Positions 1 to 6,911 of a stretch of 15,394 nt of DNA are shown in pieces (within the stretch, counting starts at the first letter, position 1; every line of letters begins with the position of its first letter). The notes under the pieces are model-generated. The model saw only the letters and a list, made by a program, of their open reading frames with translations. It did not search any database and was not told where the DNA came from. The stretch spans positions 1 through 15,394 of the forward strand of contig CAMLSF010000095.1 of NCBI GenBank assembly GCA_946482615.1, given 5' to 3'. The translations under genes and the position numbers were made by a program. The DNA is from an uncultured Chromatiaceae bacterium. Lineage in GTDB: Bacteria; Pseudomonadota; Gammaproteobacteria; Enterobacterales; Alteromonadaceae.

Positions 1-671
1 AACTGCCTGTAGTGCTAACCCGTGTTGAGGTTCAGCAGTTACTTGCTTTGATTGAGCCCAAATACAAGTTATTAGCGCAACTGATGTATGGCAGTGGCTT
101 GCGTTTAATGGAAGCAGTCAGGCTTCGGGTGCAGGATATTGATTTTGATTATTTGTCTGTGCTGGTGTGGCAGGGTAAAGGTAAAAAAAACCGCCGGGTG
201 ACGCTGGCACCAGAGCTTATTCCTGCCCTGAAATTACAAATTGAGTATGTAAAACAGCATTTTCAGACTGATCTGCACAACCCATCTTATTCAGGCGTCT
301 GGTTGCCTTTTGCTTTGGCCAGAAAGTATCCGGCCGCGCCAAAAGAGATTGGCTGGCATTATTTGTTTCCGTCCAACCTGCTTAGCCTTGATCCCGAATC
401 TAAACTTATCCGTCGGCATCATCTGGATGAAACTACGGTGCGCAGGGCTATAAAAGTGGCAGCTCGATTGGCGAAAGTATCAAAGAATGTGACGTGCCAT
501 ACATTAAGGCACTCGTTCGCCACCCACCTCTTAGAATCCGGTACTGATATTCGTACAGTACAAGAACAACTCGGTCATAGCGATGTGAAGACCACACAAA
601 TTTATACCCATGTATTAAATCGAGGTGGTAATGCGGTGAAAAGTCCGTTGTCTTTGTTGCTGAATGGGTGA
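1..671 (+). CDS. intI: Integron integrase IntI, C-terminal part (5' end outside window)
   Basis: Tyrosine recombinase of the integron integrase type, which recombines attI and attC sites to capture and shuffle gene cassettes. The frame is open from the first base (first full codon at 3), so the true start lies to the left; the GTG at 12 is internal, because LPVVLT is the usual IntI sequence there. Catalytic residues seen: Arg (codon 102) in GSGLR, Lys in GKGKKNR, HTLRH with His at 498 and Arg at 507, LGH with His at 576, and the nucleophile Tyr at 603 in IYTHV. The stretch at about 300-380, including LARKYPAAPKEIGWHYLFPS, matches the extra segment that separates IntI from XerC/D. No catalytic residue is missing in the visible part. 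In most integrons attI and the cassettes lie upstream of and divergent to intI, so they should be left of the window. No attC-like site is seen downstream. The family call is firm; the host integron is inferred. Confidence 0.92.
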   Translation, partial: LPVVLTRVEVQQLLALIEPKYKLLAQLMYGSGLRLMEAVRLRVQDIDFDYLSVLVWQGKGKKNRRVTLAPELIPALKLQIEYVKQHFQTDLHNPSYSGVWLPFALARKYPAAPKEIGWHYLFPSNLLSLDPESKLIRRHHLDETTVRRAIKVAARLAKVSKNVTCHTLRHSFATHLLESGTDIRTVQEQLGHSDVKTTQIYTHVLNRGGNAVKSPLSLLLNG

Positions 672-672
672 A

Positions 673-745
673 GGTTCTGATGGTTATGCGTGAATATGAA
701 ACGGGAGGGCATAAAGCCCTCCCCTACAGTAAATATGGTTCTGAT
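673..745. repeat. 9-bp direct repeat flanking a hairpin between intI and the S46 gene
   Basis: GGTTCTGAT occurs at 673-681 and again at 737-745, on either side of the REP-like hairpin at 703-727. The second copy overlaps the last bases before the S46 stop codon. It could be a duplication left by insertion of a small element, or chance. Only the repeat itself is seen. Confidence 0.4.
703..727 (-). repeat. REP-like hairpin with GTAG foot
   Basis: A perfect 8-bp stem (GGGAGGGC at 703-710, GCCCTCCC at 716-723) has a 5-base loop. On the minus strand it is preceded by GTAG (complement of 724-727). A GTAG or GTGG tetranucleotide at the foot of a GC-rich hairpin is the known signature of REP elements recognised by RAYT (TnpA-REP) transposases. 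It lies between the convergent 3' ends of intI and the S46 gene, the usual place for REPs. There is no T-run on either side, so a canonical Rho-independent terminator is less likely, although the hairpin may still affect 3' ends. No RAYT gene is present in the window. Confidence 0.5.
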
Positions 746-747
746 CC

Positions 748-2979
748 TTAGCGGACTATTTCCATCTCTGCCAATAAATTATCAGCGTTATCAACGTATT
801 GCATCATCCATAATACATAGCGGATATCCACATGGATGGCGCGGGTGATTTCCGGATTGAAGTACCAGTCTTTGGTGATGGACTCATAAGTCGAGTCGAA
901 GTTTAAGCCGACTAATTCGCCTTTGCCGTTCATCACTGCTGAGCCTGAGTTACCGCCTGTAGTATCGGCGCTGGATAAGAAATTGACCGGCACTGAGTTA
1001 AAGGCTTTCACTTCAGGTTTTGGGCAGTTAAAAATGCCGCAGAACCACGGCTCTTTGTTTTGGGCCGCTAAGTCGGCATAAAAATAACCTGCAGTTTTAC
1101 CTGACTGATAGGCATCCACTAAGTTTTGTGGTGCGTTAAAGGGGTAATCTGCCTGACGTTTGGCTATTAAACCCTTCACTGATGTAAAAGGCGTTTTATA
1201 GACCCCATCTTTGGCCGGATAACCGTCCACTGAGCCATAAGTGATGCGTAAAGTGCTGTTGGCGTCCGGGTAGACTGGTTTTCCCTGCGCTTTGTTGTAC
1301 GCAATAATGGCCTGCATATAAGCCGGGCGTACTTGGGATAACTGGCCTTTTAACTCTTTATCCTGGGCTTCTAAAGCCAGGTTTTTGTCAGAAATAGCCA
1401 CAGCAATACGAATAAACGGGTCTGCACTTTGGGCAAAATCAGTTGGTGTTTTACCCAGCCAGGCGGTGCGGCCTTCGGTGCTGGTTAAGCTGCTTTGTGG
1501 ATAAAGCGCTGTGATTTTTTCTGCCACCTGAGCTTGTGTCATGCCAGCAGTTAATCCTAAAGCGGCGTCTAATTCAGCAACGCGCACAGCATCAGGCTGA
1601 GCTAAATATTCAGCTAATTGTTCGGACCAAATGGCGATATCCATAGTGGGGTGGAAGCTTTTTTCCATCCGGGCTAAACGGCCTTCAATCATTTTTAAGT
1701 CACGTTGCTGGAAGCCCATTTCGCGCTCTGCGTCCGGCTTTTGGTTTTCCTGCGCTAAGCGGTACAGCAATATGGCGGCCTGTAATAAATCGCTGCGTTT
1801 GGCCGCTTCAAAGTAATAAGTTTGTTGGGTAAAAGCCTGTTCGGCGTCTATCACCTGCTTTAACGCATCAATACTTTGCTGGTAAGGCGCACGCGCTGCA
1901 TCCGCTTTAATCCAGTCCACTAAAGCTTTTTCCTGAGTTTCTTTAATGGCCTGAATATCTGTGACTTTAAAACCGTCCAATAAGCCCTGCAGCTTTTTCA
2001 TGCGGTTATTGTGGCCTTTGACGGTAGAAGCGTATTTGACTTTTAAGTCGCCATCTGCCGCACCTAAACTGTCTATGGTGTTGATCATTTGCTGATAGGT
2101 TTTAACCTGAGCCGGGTATTGCCAGTTTGCTGCAAAAGCAATTTCATCGGCTAAACGGTAACGGCTGGTCTGGCCCGGGTAACCGGCCAATAAAATACCA
2201 TCGCCCTGGCGTACACCACTGGCATTTACCTTTAAGAAGTTTTTGCTGCTGTAAGGCACGTTATCCACTGAATAAGGCGCAGGTTTGCCGTCTTTGCCGA
2301 CATAACCACGGATAAAGGTGTAATCCCCTGTGTGACGTGGGTATTCAAAGTTGTCGATATCACCACCGTAGTTGCCGACCGATTCTGACGGTGCATAAAC
2401 CAAACGCACATCCTGCAGCATCAGCTGTTTAATCTGGAAATACTCCATACCATGATGAAAACTCACCACAGAGCAGCGGTAGTTGGCATCGCTTTCACAG
2501 TCTTTAATCAGCGCTTTGCGATTGGCTTCTATGGCTTCATACCGCTCTTTGCCAGATAAATCTGCTGCCAAAGCACCGGTAATTTGTGCTGTCACATCTG
2601 TTACAGCTTCAGTGATATACAGGCGTTCCTGCGGCCCTGCCGGTAATTCTTCCGCCATAGTTTTGGCTAAAAAACCTTTATCTATCAGGTTATTGTCTTT
2701 GGTCGAGTTATTTTGTATCGCGTTGTAAGCACAGTGATGGTTAGTCACTACCAGGCCTTTGGGCGATACAAAAGAGGCTGAGCAATAACCAAGACTAACA
2801 ATGGCATTCATAGGGTACTGACTTAAATCGGCCAGTTGTTTGCCAGGTATTTCAATGCCTTTGGCTGTTAATTCATTTTGTAATTCAGCCAGTTGATGCG
2901 GTTGCCATTGGCCTTCGTCGGCCAGAGTGGCGAAACTTGTGGCAAGCACCAAAGTGCTGAGCAGGTAAGTTGTTTTCAT
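748..2979 (-). CDS. S46 family serine dipeptidyl-peptidase (DPP7/DPP11-like), secreted
   Basis: Family S46 exopeptidase that releases dipeptides from the N termini of oligopeptides in the periplasm. The 743-residue protein starts with a signal peptide (positively charged start, hydrophobic residues about 5-19, likely cut after ATLA near residue 20). The chymotrypsin-like triad regions are visible: TNHHC at about 79-83 (His), GGDIDNFEYPRHTGDY at 204-219 (Asp), and GGNSGS with the nucleophile Ser678. The length is slightly above the usual 700-720. The residue 18 after the catalytic Ser sets P1 preference in the family (Gly in DPP7, Arg in DPP11); here it is Ser696, so specificity cannot be assigned. 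An AAGGGAT ribosome site just upstream of 2979 supports the start. The gene is convergent with intI. The downstream POT transporter could import its products; this link is inferred from function and proximity only. Confidence 0.93.
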   Translation of the reverse strand: MKTTYLLSTLVLATSFATLADEGQWQPHQLAELQNELTAKGIEIPGKQLADLSQYPMNAIVSLGYCSASFVSPKGLVVTNHHCAYNAIQNNSTKDNNLIDKGFLAKTMAEELPAGPQERLYITEAVTDVTAQITGALAADLSGKERYEAIEANRKALIKDCESDANYRCSVVSFHHGMEYFQIKQLMLQDVRLVYAPSESVGNYGGDIDNFEYPRHTGDYTFIRGYVGKDGKPAPYSVDNVPYSSKNFLKVNASGVRQGDGILLAGYPGQTSRYRLADEIAFAANWQYPAQVKTYQQMINTIDSLGAADGDLKVKYASTVKGHNNRMKKLQGLLDGFKVTDIQAIKETQEKALVDWIKADAARAPYQQSIDALKQVIDAEQAFTQQTYYFEAAKRSDLLQAAILLYRLAQENQKPDAEREMGFQQRDLKMIEGRLARMEKSFHPTMDIAIWSEQLAEYLAQPDAVRVAELDAALGLTAGMTQAQVAEKITALYPQSSLTSTEGRTAWLGKTPTDFAQSADPFIRIAVAISDKNLALEAQDKELKGQLSQVRPAYMQAIIAYNKAQGKPVYPDANSTLRITYGSVDGYPAKDGVYKTPFTSVKGLIAKRQADYPFNAPQNLVDAYQSGKTAGYFYADLAAQNKEPWFCGIFNCPKPEVKAFNSVPVNFLSSADTTGGNSGSAVMNGKGELVGLNFDSTYESITKDWYFNPEITRAIHVDIRYVLWMMQYVDNADNLLAEMEIVR

Positions 2980-3180
2980 GGGATCCCTTGGTTGTCGTTT
3001 TTATAATGCAAAAGTTCGGCGCAAATTATCCATGTTAAGCGCTCTGGTGCAACCTTGTTTAGTTCAGTGCGGGAAATTTAAGTCCAATGGCAGGCAAGAT
3101 TCTTTTGTCAGACGGATTGAGCAAAAAGCAGCCTCGTGCTAACAATAGCGACATAAAAACAACAAGATGGACAAAAACTT

Positions 3181-4218
3181 ATGCAAGCATGGAATGAGCG
3201 TTTTCCCCGTTTAGCGCAACTACATTTTGCGCAGTGGTGTTATTTATTAGCGAGTGTGTTTTTTCTGCTGTTTTTGCTGTTGGGTGCGGACAACTATGTT
3301 TTCGCAAAAATTGGCTCTGTATTGCTGCTGCTCGCCACAGCCAAAGAGATGTGGCAACGTTTTGCGATTTGGTGGCATAGCCTGCTGGGTAAAGCCTGTA
3401 TTCTGACCTTTTACGCCATAGTGCTGAACTTCTCTTTTGCCTATGCCGAATCTATTGTGAACGGCGTAATAGGCGTCAAACCAAACATAGTGCCTTATAG
3501 CGTGAACTTGGCGGCTTTATTGCTGGCTCCGGCCTGGACCTTACTGGGCAGTATGCTGACTTTACAATTCTACTCCGCATTGCATCTGCTGAAGGTCATG
3601 CTGCTACTGATGCTAAGGCCTTTGGGCATTCCCTCCAGACATCTGCTGGATGATGAAGTGTTCCCTGTCTGGACTTTAATAGCCCGTATTGTATATCTGC
3701 CTGTGGTCACAGTGATTTTAACTTTCACTTTAGCCAGCTATTTCAGCGGTCATCCGGAGCAGTTTTTAAACTGGGAAGAAACCACAGCGCAACATCAGGA
3801 TTTAGCTAAGCAAGAGCTGGAAAAACTTAAACAACAAAGCGAGGCTTCAATTGAAGACCCCAGGCAAGGCCCACAAACTAAAGTGCCGGAATTTCAGGTA
3901 TTTATAGGTGAGAGCGGCCTTAAGTTGCCCACTATGTTGTGGCTGAATAAACTGGTGGCGTCCTTTAACTACCATATCGAAAGCCTTGGCGCGTCCAGCT
4001 GCAAACTCACCCCGCCTGAGCATCTGGTGCATATCAACGATTATGAAGTACTGGTGATCACCCCGGATGCCGCTCAGCCATTGGGTTACAGCTACAAAGT
4101 GCGGGTCTGTGACTCACCGGCTTTTCCTGCAGGCGTGACAGGCAGGGCCTTGCAGTCTCCTTTATTCAATGAAGCGGGATCTGAACAGAGGTCAGCAGAA
4201 ACACAAAGGCCGGATTAA
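3181..4218 (+). CDS. Unrecognised multi-pass inner-membrane protein with coiled coil and C-terminal soluble domain
   Basis: I do not recognise this 345-residue protein. Hydrophobic stretches at about 19-36, 43-54, 70-90, 108-146 (probably two helices) and 162-189 suggest five or six membrane segments in the first 190 residues. A charged helical stretch at about 200-224, rich in Glu, Lys and Gln, looks like a short coiled coil. A soluble domain follows (about 235-320) with two cysteines, C274 and C310, which could form a disulfide if this part is periplasmic. The last 25 residues look disordered. The start at 3181 has no strong ribosome site; a nearby ATG at 3167 is out of frame. The gene is divergent from the S46 gene (201 bp between starts) and convergent with the POT gene, with its stop codon inside the shared terminator hairpin. 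No function is assigned. Confidence 0.8.
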   Translation: MQAWNERFPRLAQLHFAQWCYLLASVFFLLFLLLGADNYVFAKIGSVLLLLATAKEMWQRFAIWWHSLLGKACILTFYAIVLNFSFAYAESIVNGVIGVKPNIVPYSVNLAALLLAPAWTLLGSMLTLQFYSALHLLKVMLLLMLRPLGIPSRHLLDDEVFPVWTLIARIVYLPVVTVILTFTLASYFSGHPEQFLNWEETTAQHQDLAKQELEKLKQQSEASIEDPRQGPQTKVPEFQVFIGESGLKLPTMLWLNKLVASFNYHIESLGASSCKLTPPEHLVHINDYEVLVITPDAAQPLGYSYKVRVCDSPAFPAGVTGRALQSPLFNEAGSEQRSAETQRPD

Positions 4219-4229
4219 ACCCGGCCTTT
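4205..4229. terminator. Bidirectional Rho-independent terminator
   Basis: Perfect 9-bp stem AAAGGCCGG (4205-4213) with CCGGCCTTT (4221-4229) and a 7-base loop. The A/T ends of the stem supply a short T-run in both directions, which suits the two convergent genes here. The stop codon of the membrane-protein gene (4216-4218) lies in the loop, and the POT gene stops 24 bp beyond the stem. Confidence 0.7.
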
Positions 4230-4252
4230 ATCTGTGTGCGTAGTTTCAAGAA

Positions 4253-5845
4253 TCAGTCGTTTTGTGCCTGACGGATTTGTTTATTCAGCAGTGGGGTTAA
4301 GGCAAACATAAAGACACCACAACCTACCCCTACCCAACCTAAAATAGCGAATACATCGGCATAAATAGCCAGGGCAGTGCCTGTATCTGTGCCTGCAGGC
4401 ATTGACGCTAAAGTACCAAAACGCCCCGCTAACATTTCACCAAAGGCCGAAGCTAAAAACCAGACACCCATCATCAGACTGACCACACGGCTGACCGACA
4501 AGGTAGTAACAGCGGATAAACCTATAGGAGATAACACCATCTCACCTATTTCCAGCACCAGATAAGCCAGAATAAACCACCAGAATCCTGCTAAACCGTT
4601 GGCTTCCGGGTTCAGTGCTGCATATTGCAATACAAAGTGCGCCAGACCTGCGAACAATAAACCAAAACCAAATTTGGCCGGGGCTGAAGGGTTCCAGCCT
4701 TTTTTATCCAGCACAGGCCAAAGCCAGGCAAAAGGAATAGCTAAAGCAAAAATAAACAAAGCACCCACAGAAGTTAATTGTGAAGCGTTTGGCGTAAAGT
4801 CGCTGACCAGCAGGTTAAAGGTGTAGCTGTTCATCACACGGTCGGAAAACGCCAGCCAGGTGCCGTAGGTTTGTTCGTACAAGCCCCAGAACACAGCGGA
4901 GATACCAATCAGCACCATCAAAACGATCATATTGGCGCGTTCTACTTTGCTGCACTCCACAAAAATAAACTTAAACCACCAAATCAGCAGAGCTATGGTC
5001 ATCAGAATAGCCACTACTTCTGTCGCCGTAATTTCAGTGCCTTCCGCCAAACCTAACAGAGCCGCCAAAGCACCAAAGTCAAAACGGGTTTGCAGAATTT
5101 GCTGAACCACAATAACACCAAGCAAAGCACCGAGATAAATCAGCGTTTCACGGCGAATGCCAAAACGTTTTTCGTCCAGAAGCTCCGGACGACCAGGTTC
5201 AGCCTGGCCTTGTAAGTGTTTGGTTTGAGTCACAAACACCAGCCAACCTAAAATCAGGCCTATACCGGCCGAACCAAAACCATATTCCCAGCCATATTCA
5301 ATACCTACCCAACCCACAAACAAGCTGGAGATAAAGGCCCCCATATTGATGCCCATATAAAAAATGGTAAAAGCTGAGTCGCGGCGTGGGTCGTTCTCCT
5401 CGTACAAACGCCCTACTATGGTGGAAATATTCGGCTTTAAAAAACCTACACCTACTGCCACCAATGCCAGTGACAAATACATAATTTGCACCGCCACCTG
5501 ATCAAAGCCCATCTCCGGAGTCGCGGCATGCCCTCTATAGGCCATACCAAGCATACCCAAAGCCATTAAAGCCCCACCAAAGGTGACAGCTTTGCGCATC
5601 CCCAGGTATTTATCCGCCAGCAAGCCACCCACCACTGGCAAGGCATAAGCTAAACCGGCGTAAGTGCCAAGCAGGATATAACCGTCGTCATCCGAAAATA
5701 AATGGTGTTTGGTCAGGTATAAAAACAGCAGGGCTTTTAAGCCGTAAAAAGCAAAACGTTCCCACATTTCAGTGAAAAAACAGACATAAAGGCCAACAGG
5801 ATGGCCAAGCAGCTGTCGCTGTACAGGATGAGTTGTAGTAGTCAT
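4253..5845 (-). CDS. POT/PTR2 family proton-dependent di/tripeptide transporter
   Basis: Major-facilitator-type symporter that takes up di- and tripeptides with protons across the inner membrane. The 530-residue length fits bacterial POT proteins with 14 helices. The family motif ExxERF is at E26-F31 (EMWERFAFYG). The conserved segment with Lys137 (VGFLKPNISTIVG, about 133-145) and the PTR2 stretch FYMGINMGAF at about 162-171 are both present. A later FWGLYEQTYGTWLAF segment also matches the family. The start at 5845 follows GGATCC a few bases upstream, a modest ribosome site. The gene ends at the bidirectional terminator shared with the preceding membrane-protein gene. Substrate range within POT (peptides against other solutes) cannot be settled from sequence, but the nearby S46 peptidase favours dipeptides. 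Confidence 0.93.
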   Translation of the reverse strand: MTTTTHPVQRQLLGHPVGLYVCFFTEMWERFAFYGLKALLFLYLTKHHLFSDDDGYILLGTYAGLAYALPVVGGLLADKYLGMRKAVTFGGALMALGMLGMAYRGHAATPEMGFDQVAVQIMYLSLALVAVGVGFLKPNISTIVGRLYEENDPRRDSAFTIFYMGINMGAFISSLFVGWVGIEYGWEYGFGSAGIGLILGWLVFVTQTKHLQGQAEPGRPELLDEKRFGIRRETLIYLGALLGVIVVQQILQTRFDFGALAALLGLAEGTEITATEVVAILMTIALLIWWFKFIFVECSKVERANMIVLMVLIGISAVFWGLYEQTYGTWLAFSDRVMNSYTFNLLVSDFTPNASQLTSVGALFIFALAIPFAWLWPVLDKKGWNPSAPAKFGFGLLFAGLAHFVLQYAALNPEANGLAGFWWFILAYLVLEIGEMVLSPIGLSAVTTLSVSRVVSLMMGVWFLASAFGEMLAGRFGTLASMPAGTDTGTALAIYADVFAILGWVGVGCGVFMFALTPLLNKQIRQAQND

Positions 5846-5904
5846 AGGGATCCGCGGATACTGTAGTTATTATTCCCTTCTTAATTGAAGCTGCAGCTTT
5901 GTTG

Positions 5905-6000
5905 ACTTCCTGCCCTCACCCCAGTCACATAGGTGAACTATGCTCCTGGGGTCTCGTGCACTTGTCGCCGCGCTGCAACTCCAATTAATTTGGGTATTAG
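5905..6000. repeat. Probable dispersed intergenic repeat with long interrupted hairpin
   Basis: The hairpin pairs ACCCCAG (5918-5924) with CTGGGGT (5946-5952), then CATAG (5928-5932) with CTATG (5938-5942), separated by a symmetric 3x3 internal loop and closed by a 5-base loop. It is followed by CTTGTCGCC, a GCTGCAACTC segment and TTTGGGTATT. From memory, similar sequences recur between genes in Alteromonadales genomes. The hairpin is seen directly; the repeat status and its edges are inferred. Confidence 0.5.
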
Positions 6001-6014
6001 TCTTAGAGTCTTAA

Positions 6015-6035
6015 AACGGCACTATTAAAGCCGTT
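6015..6035. other. Short stem-loop between POT and yccF
   Basis: AACGGC (6015-6020) pairs with GCCGTT (6030-6035) around a 9-base AT-rich loop. On the minus strand the stem runs into TTTT, as in a terminator, but no minus-strand gene is known to end here. It may belong to the neighbouring repeat. Confidence 0.3.
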
Positions 6036-6087
6036 GTGCCTTGTTGCAGCAAGCTTTTCCTGTGAGCGGTTCAGTCTGGTCAGCGGC

Positions 6088-6114
6088 GAAATTCACTATT
6101 AAATGGTGATTTTC
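6088..6114. other. Imperfect stem-loop upstream of yccF
   Basis: GAAATTCAC (6088-6096) pairs with GTGATTTTC (6106-6114) with one mismatch and a 9-base loop. It lies about 108 bp upstream of yccF, just before the AT-rich promoter region. It could be a regulator site or part of a repeat; the role is unknown. Confidence 0.3.
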
Positions 6115-6221
6115 ACGGCTGAAATTTTGCACATTAAGTTTATCTATATGATTTATATGAAAATTAATATTGGCCTTAATCTTGTAACCCTTTTGGTATA
6201 AATGACAAAAGGAGAATAACC

Positions 6222-6632
6222 ATGAGTGCTTTAAGACTGATATTTAATCTATTGTGGTTTGTGATGGGTGGCTTTTTAATGGGGTTGGCCTGGTGGTGTA
6301 TTGGTTTATTGTGTTTTTTAAGTATTGTGTTTATTCCCTTTGGCCGCGCCTGCTTTGTCATTGGTGAAATGGCGTTCTGGCCTTTTGGTAACGAACATGT
6401 CAACCGCGAGCGTTTAAACCGTATTTCCGATATTGGCACAGGACCTTTGGGTTTTATCGGTAATGTGATTTGGTTTGTGTTTGCCGGGTTTTGGCTGGCC
6501 TTGGGGCACTTATTCCATGCCGTGGCCTGTTTTATCACCATCATCGGCATTCCGTTTGGTTTAGCCCACTTAAAACTGGCGACTTTAAGCCTGGCCCCTA
6601 TAGGCCGCACTGTGGTCAACAAAGCCTATTAA
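6222..6632 (+). CDS. yccF: YccF family inner-membrane protein
   Basis: Small multi-pass inner-membrane protein of the YccF family (DUF307), of unknown biochemical function. It has 136 residues, close to the E. coli homologue. Two similar halves are visible, each with a hydrophobic pair: residues about 5-45 (ending IPFGRACFVIGEMAFWPFGNE) and about 65-130 (ending IGIPFGLAHLKLATLSLAPIGR). The repeated pattern IP-F/V-G ... P-[FIV]-G is typical of the family. The ribosome site AAAGGAG at 6208-6214 fixes the start at 6222. The gene is convergent with the small cysteine-rich protein gene, with a 12-bp inverted repeat between them. A long open frame on the opposite strand is a shadow of this gene. 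Confidence 0.9.
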   Translation: MSALRLIFNLLWFVMGGFLMGLAWWCIGLLCFLSIVFIPFGRACFVIGEMAFWPFGNEHVNRERLNRISDIGTGPLGFIGNVIWFVFAGFWLALGHLFHAVACFITIIGIPFGLAHLKLATLSLAPIGRTVVNKAY

Positions 6633-6641
6633 GCGGATTGC

Positions 6642-6673
6642 GGAGTAAGAGTCATGGAGCAGACTCTTACTCC
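6642..6673. terminator. 12-bp perfect inverted repeat between convergent genes
   Basis: GGAGTAAGAGTC (6642-6653) and GACTCTTACTCC (6662-6673) form a perfect 12-bp stem with an 8-base loop. It lies between the ends of yccF and the small cysteine-rich gene and includes the latter's stop codon at 6667-6669. There is no run of T after either arm, so it is only terminator-like; it may instead stabilise 3' ends. Confidence 0.45.
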
Positions 6674-6840
6674 TGTTGTTGCTCTTGCTCTTTTTGTACC
6701 AGCCAGGCTTTTTGCTCTGCACGGTAATAATCCCAGACACAAGGACAACAGCTGCCGCTGCCACAACAATCACTGCTTTCTGGCGCGACCGGCTCTTCGG
6801 TGGGAATTCGCAACCGAATACCGTCAATAGTGGTAAACAT
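6667..6840 (-). CDS. Small cysteine-rich protein, oxidoreductase-like domain
   Basis: Protein of 57 residues carrying the short 'oxidoreductase-like' domain (PF09791 type), with the pattern DCCGSG...C..CVWD.Y followed by an aromatic/acidic helix. Cysteines at 25, 26, 31, 32 and 34 could bind metal or form disulfides; no reaction is known. The usual core reads CCGSGC-x-x-C, while here it is CCGSGSCCPC, so one extra residue seems to be present. The tail is rich in Gln and Glu. I chose the ATG at 6840 and not the one at 6870 because GGAG lies six bases upstream of it (CCGGAG, then TTTTTT). It is divergent from the alkyltransferase-like gene with 71 bp between starts. Confidence 0.75.
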   Translation of the reverse strand: MFTTIDGIRLRIPTEEPVAPESSDCCGSGSCCPCVWDYYRAEQKAWLVQKEQEQQQE

Positions 6841-6911
6841 AAAAAACTCCGGCAAAAAATGCGGCGGCATTGTAGCATTGTCTGCTGAAAAACCATGACA
6901 GATCTGCCGCT

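Larger units (their letters stand above)
5846..6221. other. 376-bp intergenic region with stem-loops, no gene seen
   Basis: The gap between the divergent POT and yccF genes holds no supported coding gene. It contains a long hairpin at 5918-5952 with a trailing conserved-looking segment to about 6000, a second hairpin at 6015-6035, a third imperfect one at 6088-6114, and an AT-rich stretch at about 6125-6205 that probably carries the yccF promoter. I cannot choose a single -35/-10 pair with confidence. The yccF ribosome site AAAGGAG is at 6208-6214. Confidence 0.6.

Noticed and set aside
703..727. The hairpin after intI as an attC or cassette remnant
   Set aside because: There are no RYYYAAC/GTTRRRY core sites around it, the stem is short and perfect, and it lies on the side of intI where cassettes are not expected.
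703..727. The same hairpin as a normal Rho-independent terminator
   Set aside because: No T-run follows either arm, and the GTAG foot fits a REP element better.
3117..3145. TTGAGC and TAACAA, 17 bp apart, as the promoter of the unrecognised membrane-protein gene
   Set aside because: The -10 part matches only three of six consensus positions; chance occurrence is likely in a 200-bp intergenic region.
5940..6014. A 24-codon open frame inside the intergenic region
   Set aside because: It has no ribosome site and sits within the probable repeat hairpin, where such frames arise by chance.
6176..6622. A 148-codon open frame on the minus strand
   Set aside because: It lies almost entirely opposite yccF, whose family match and ribosome site are clear; the translated sequence is Lys/Pro-rich with no recognisable domain.
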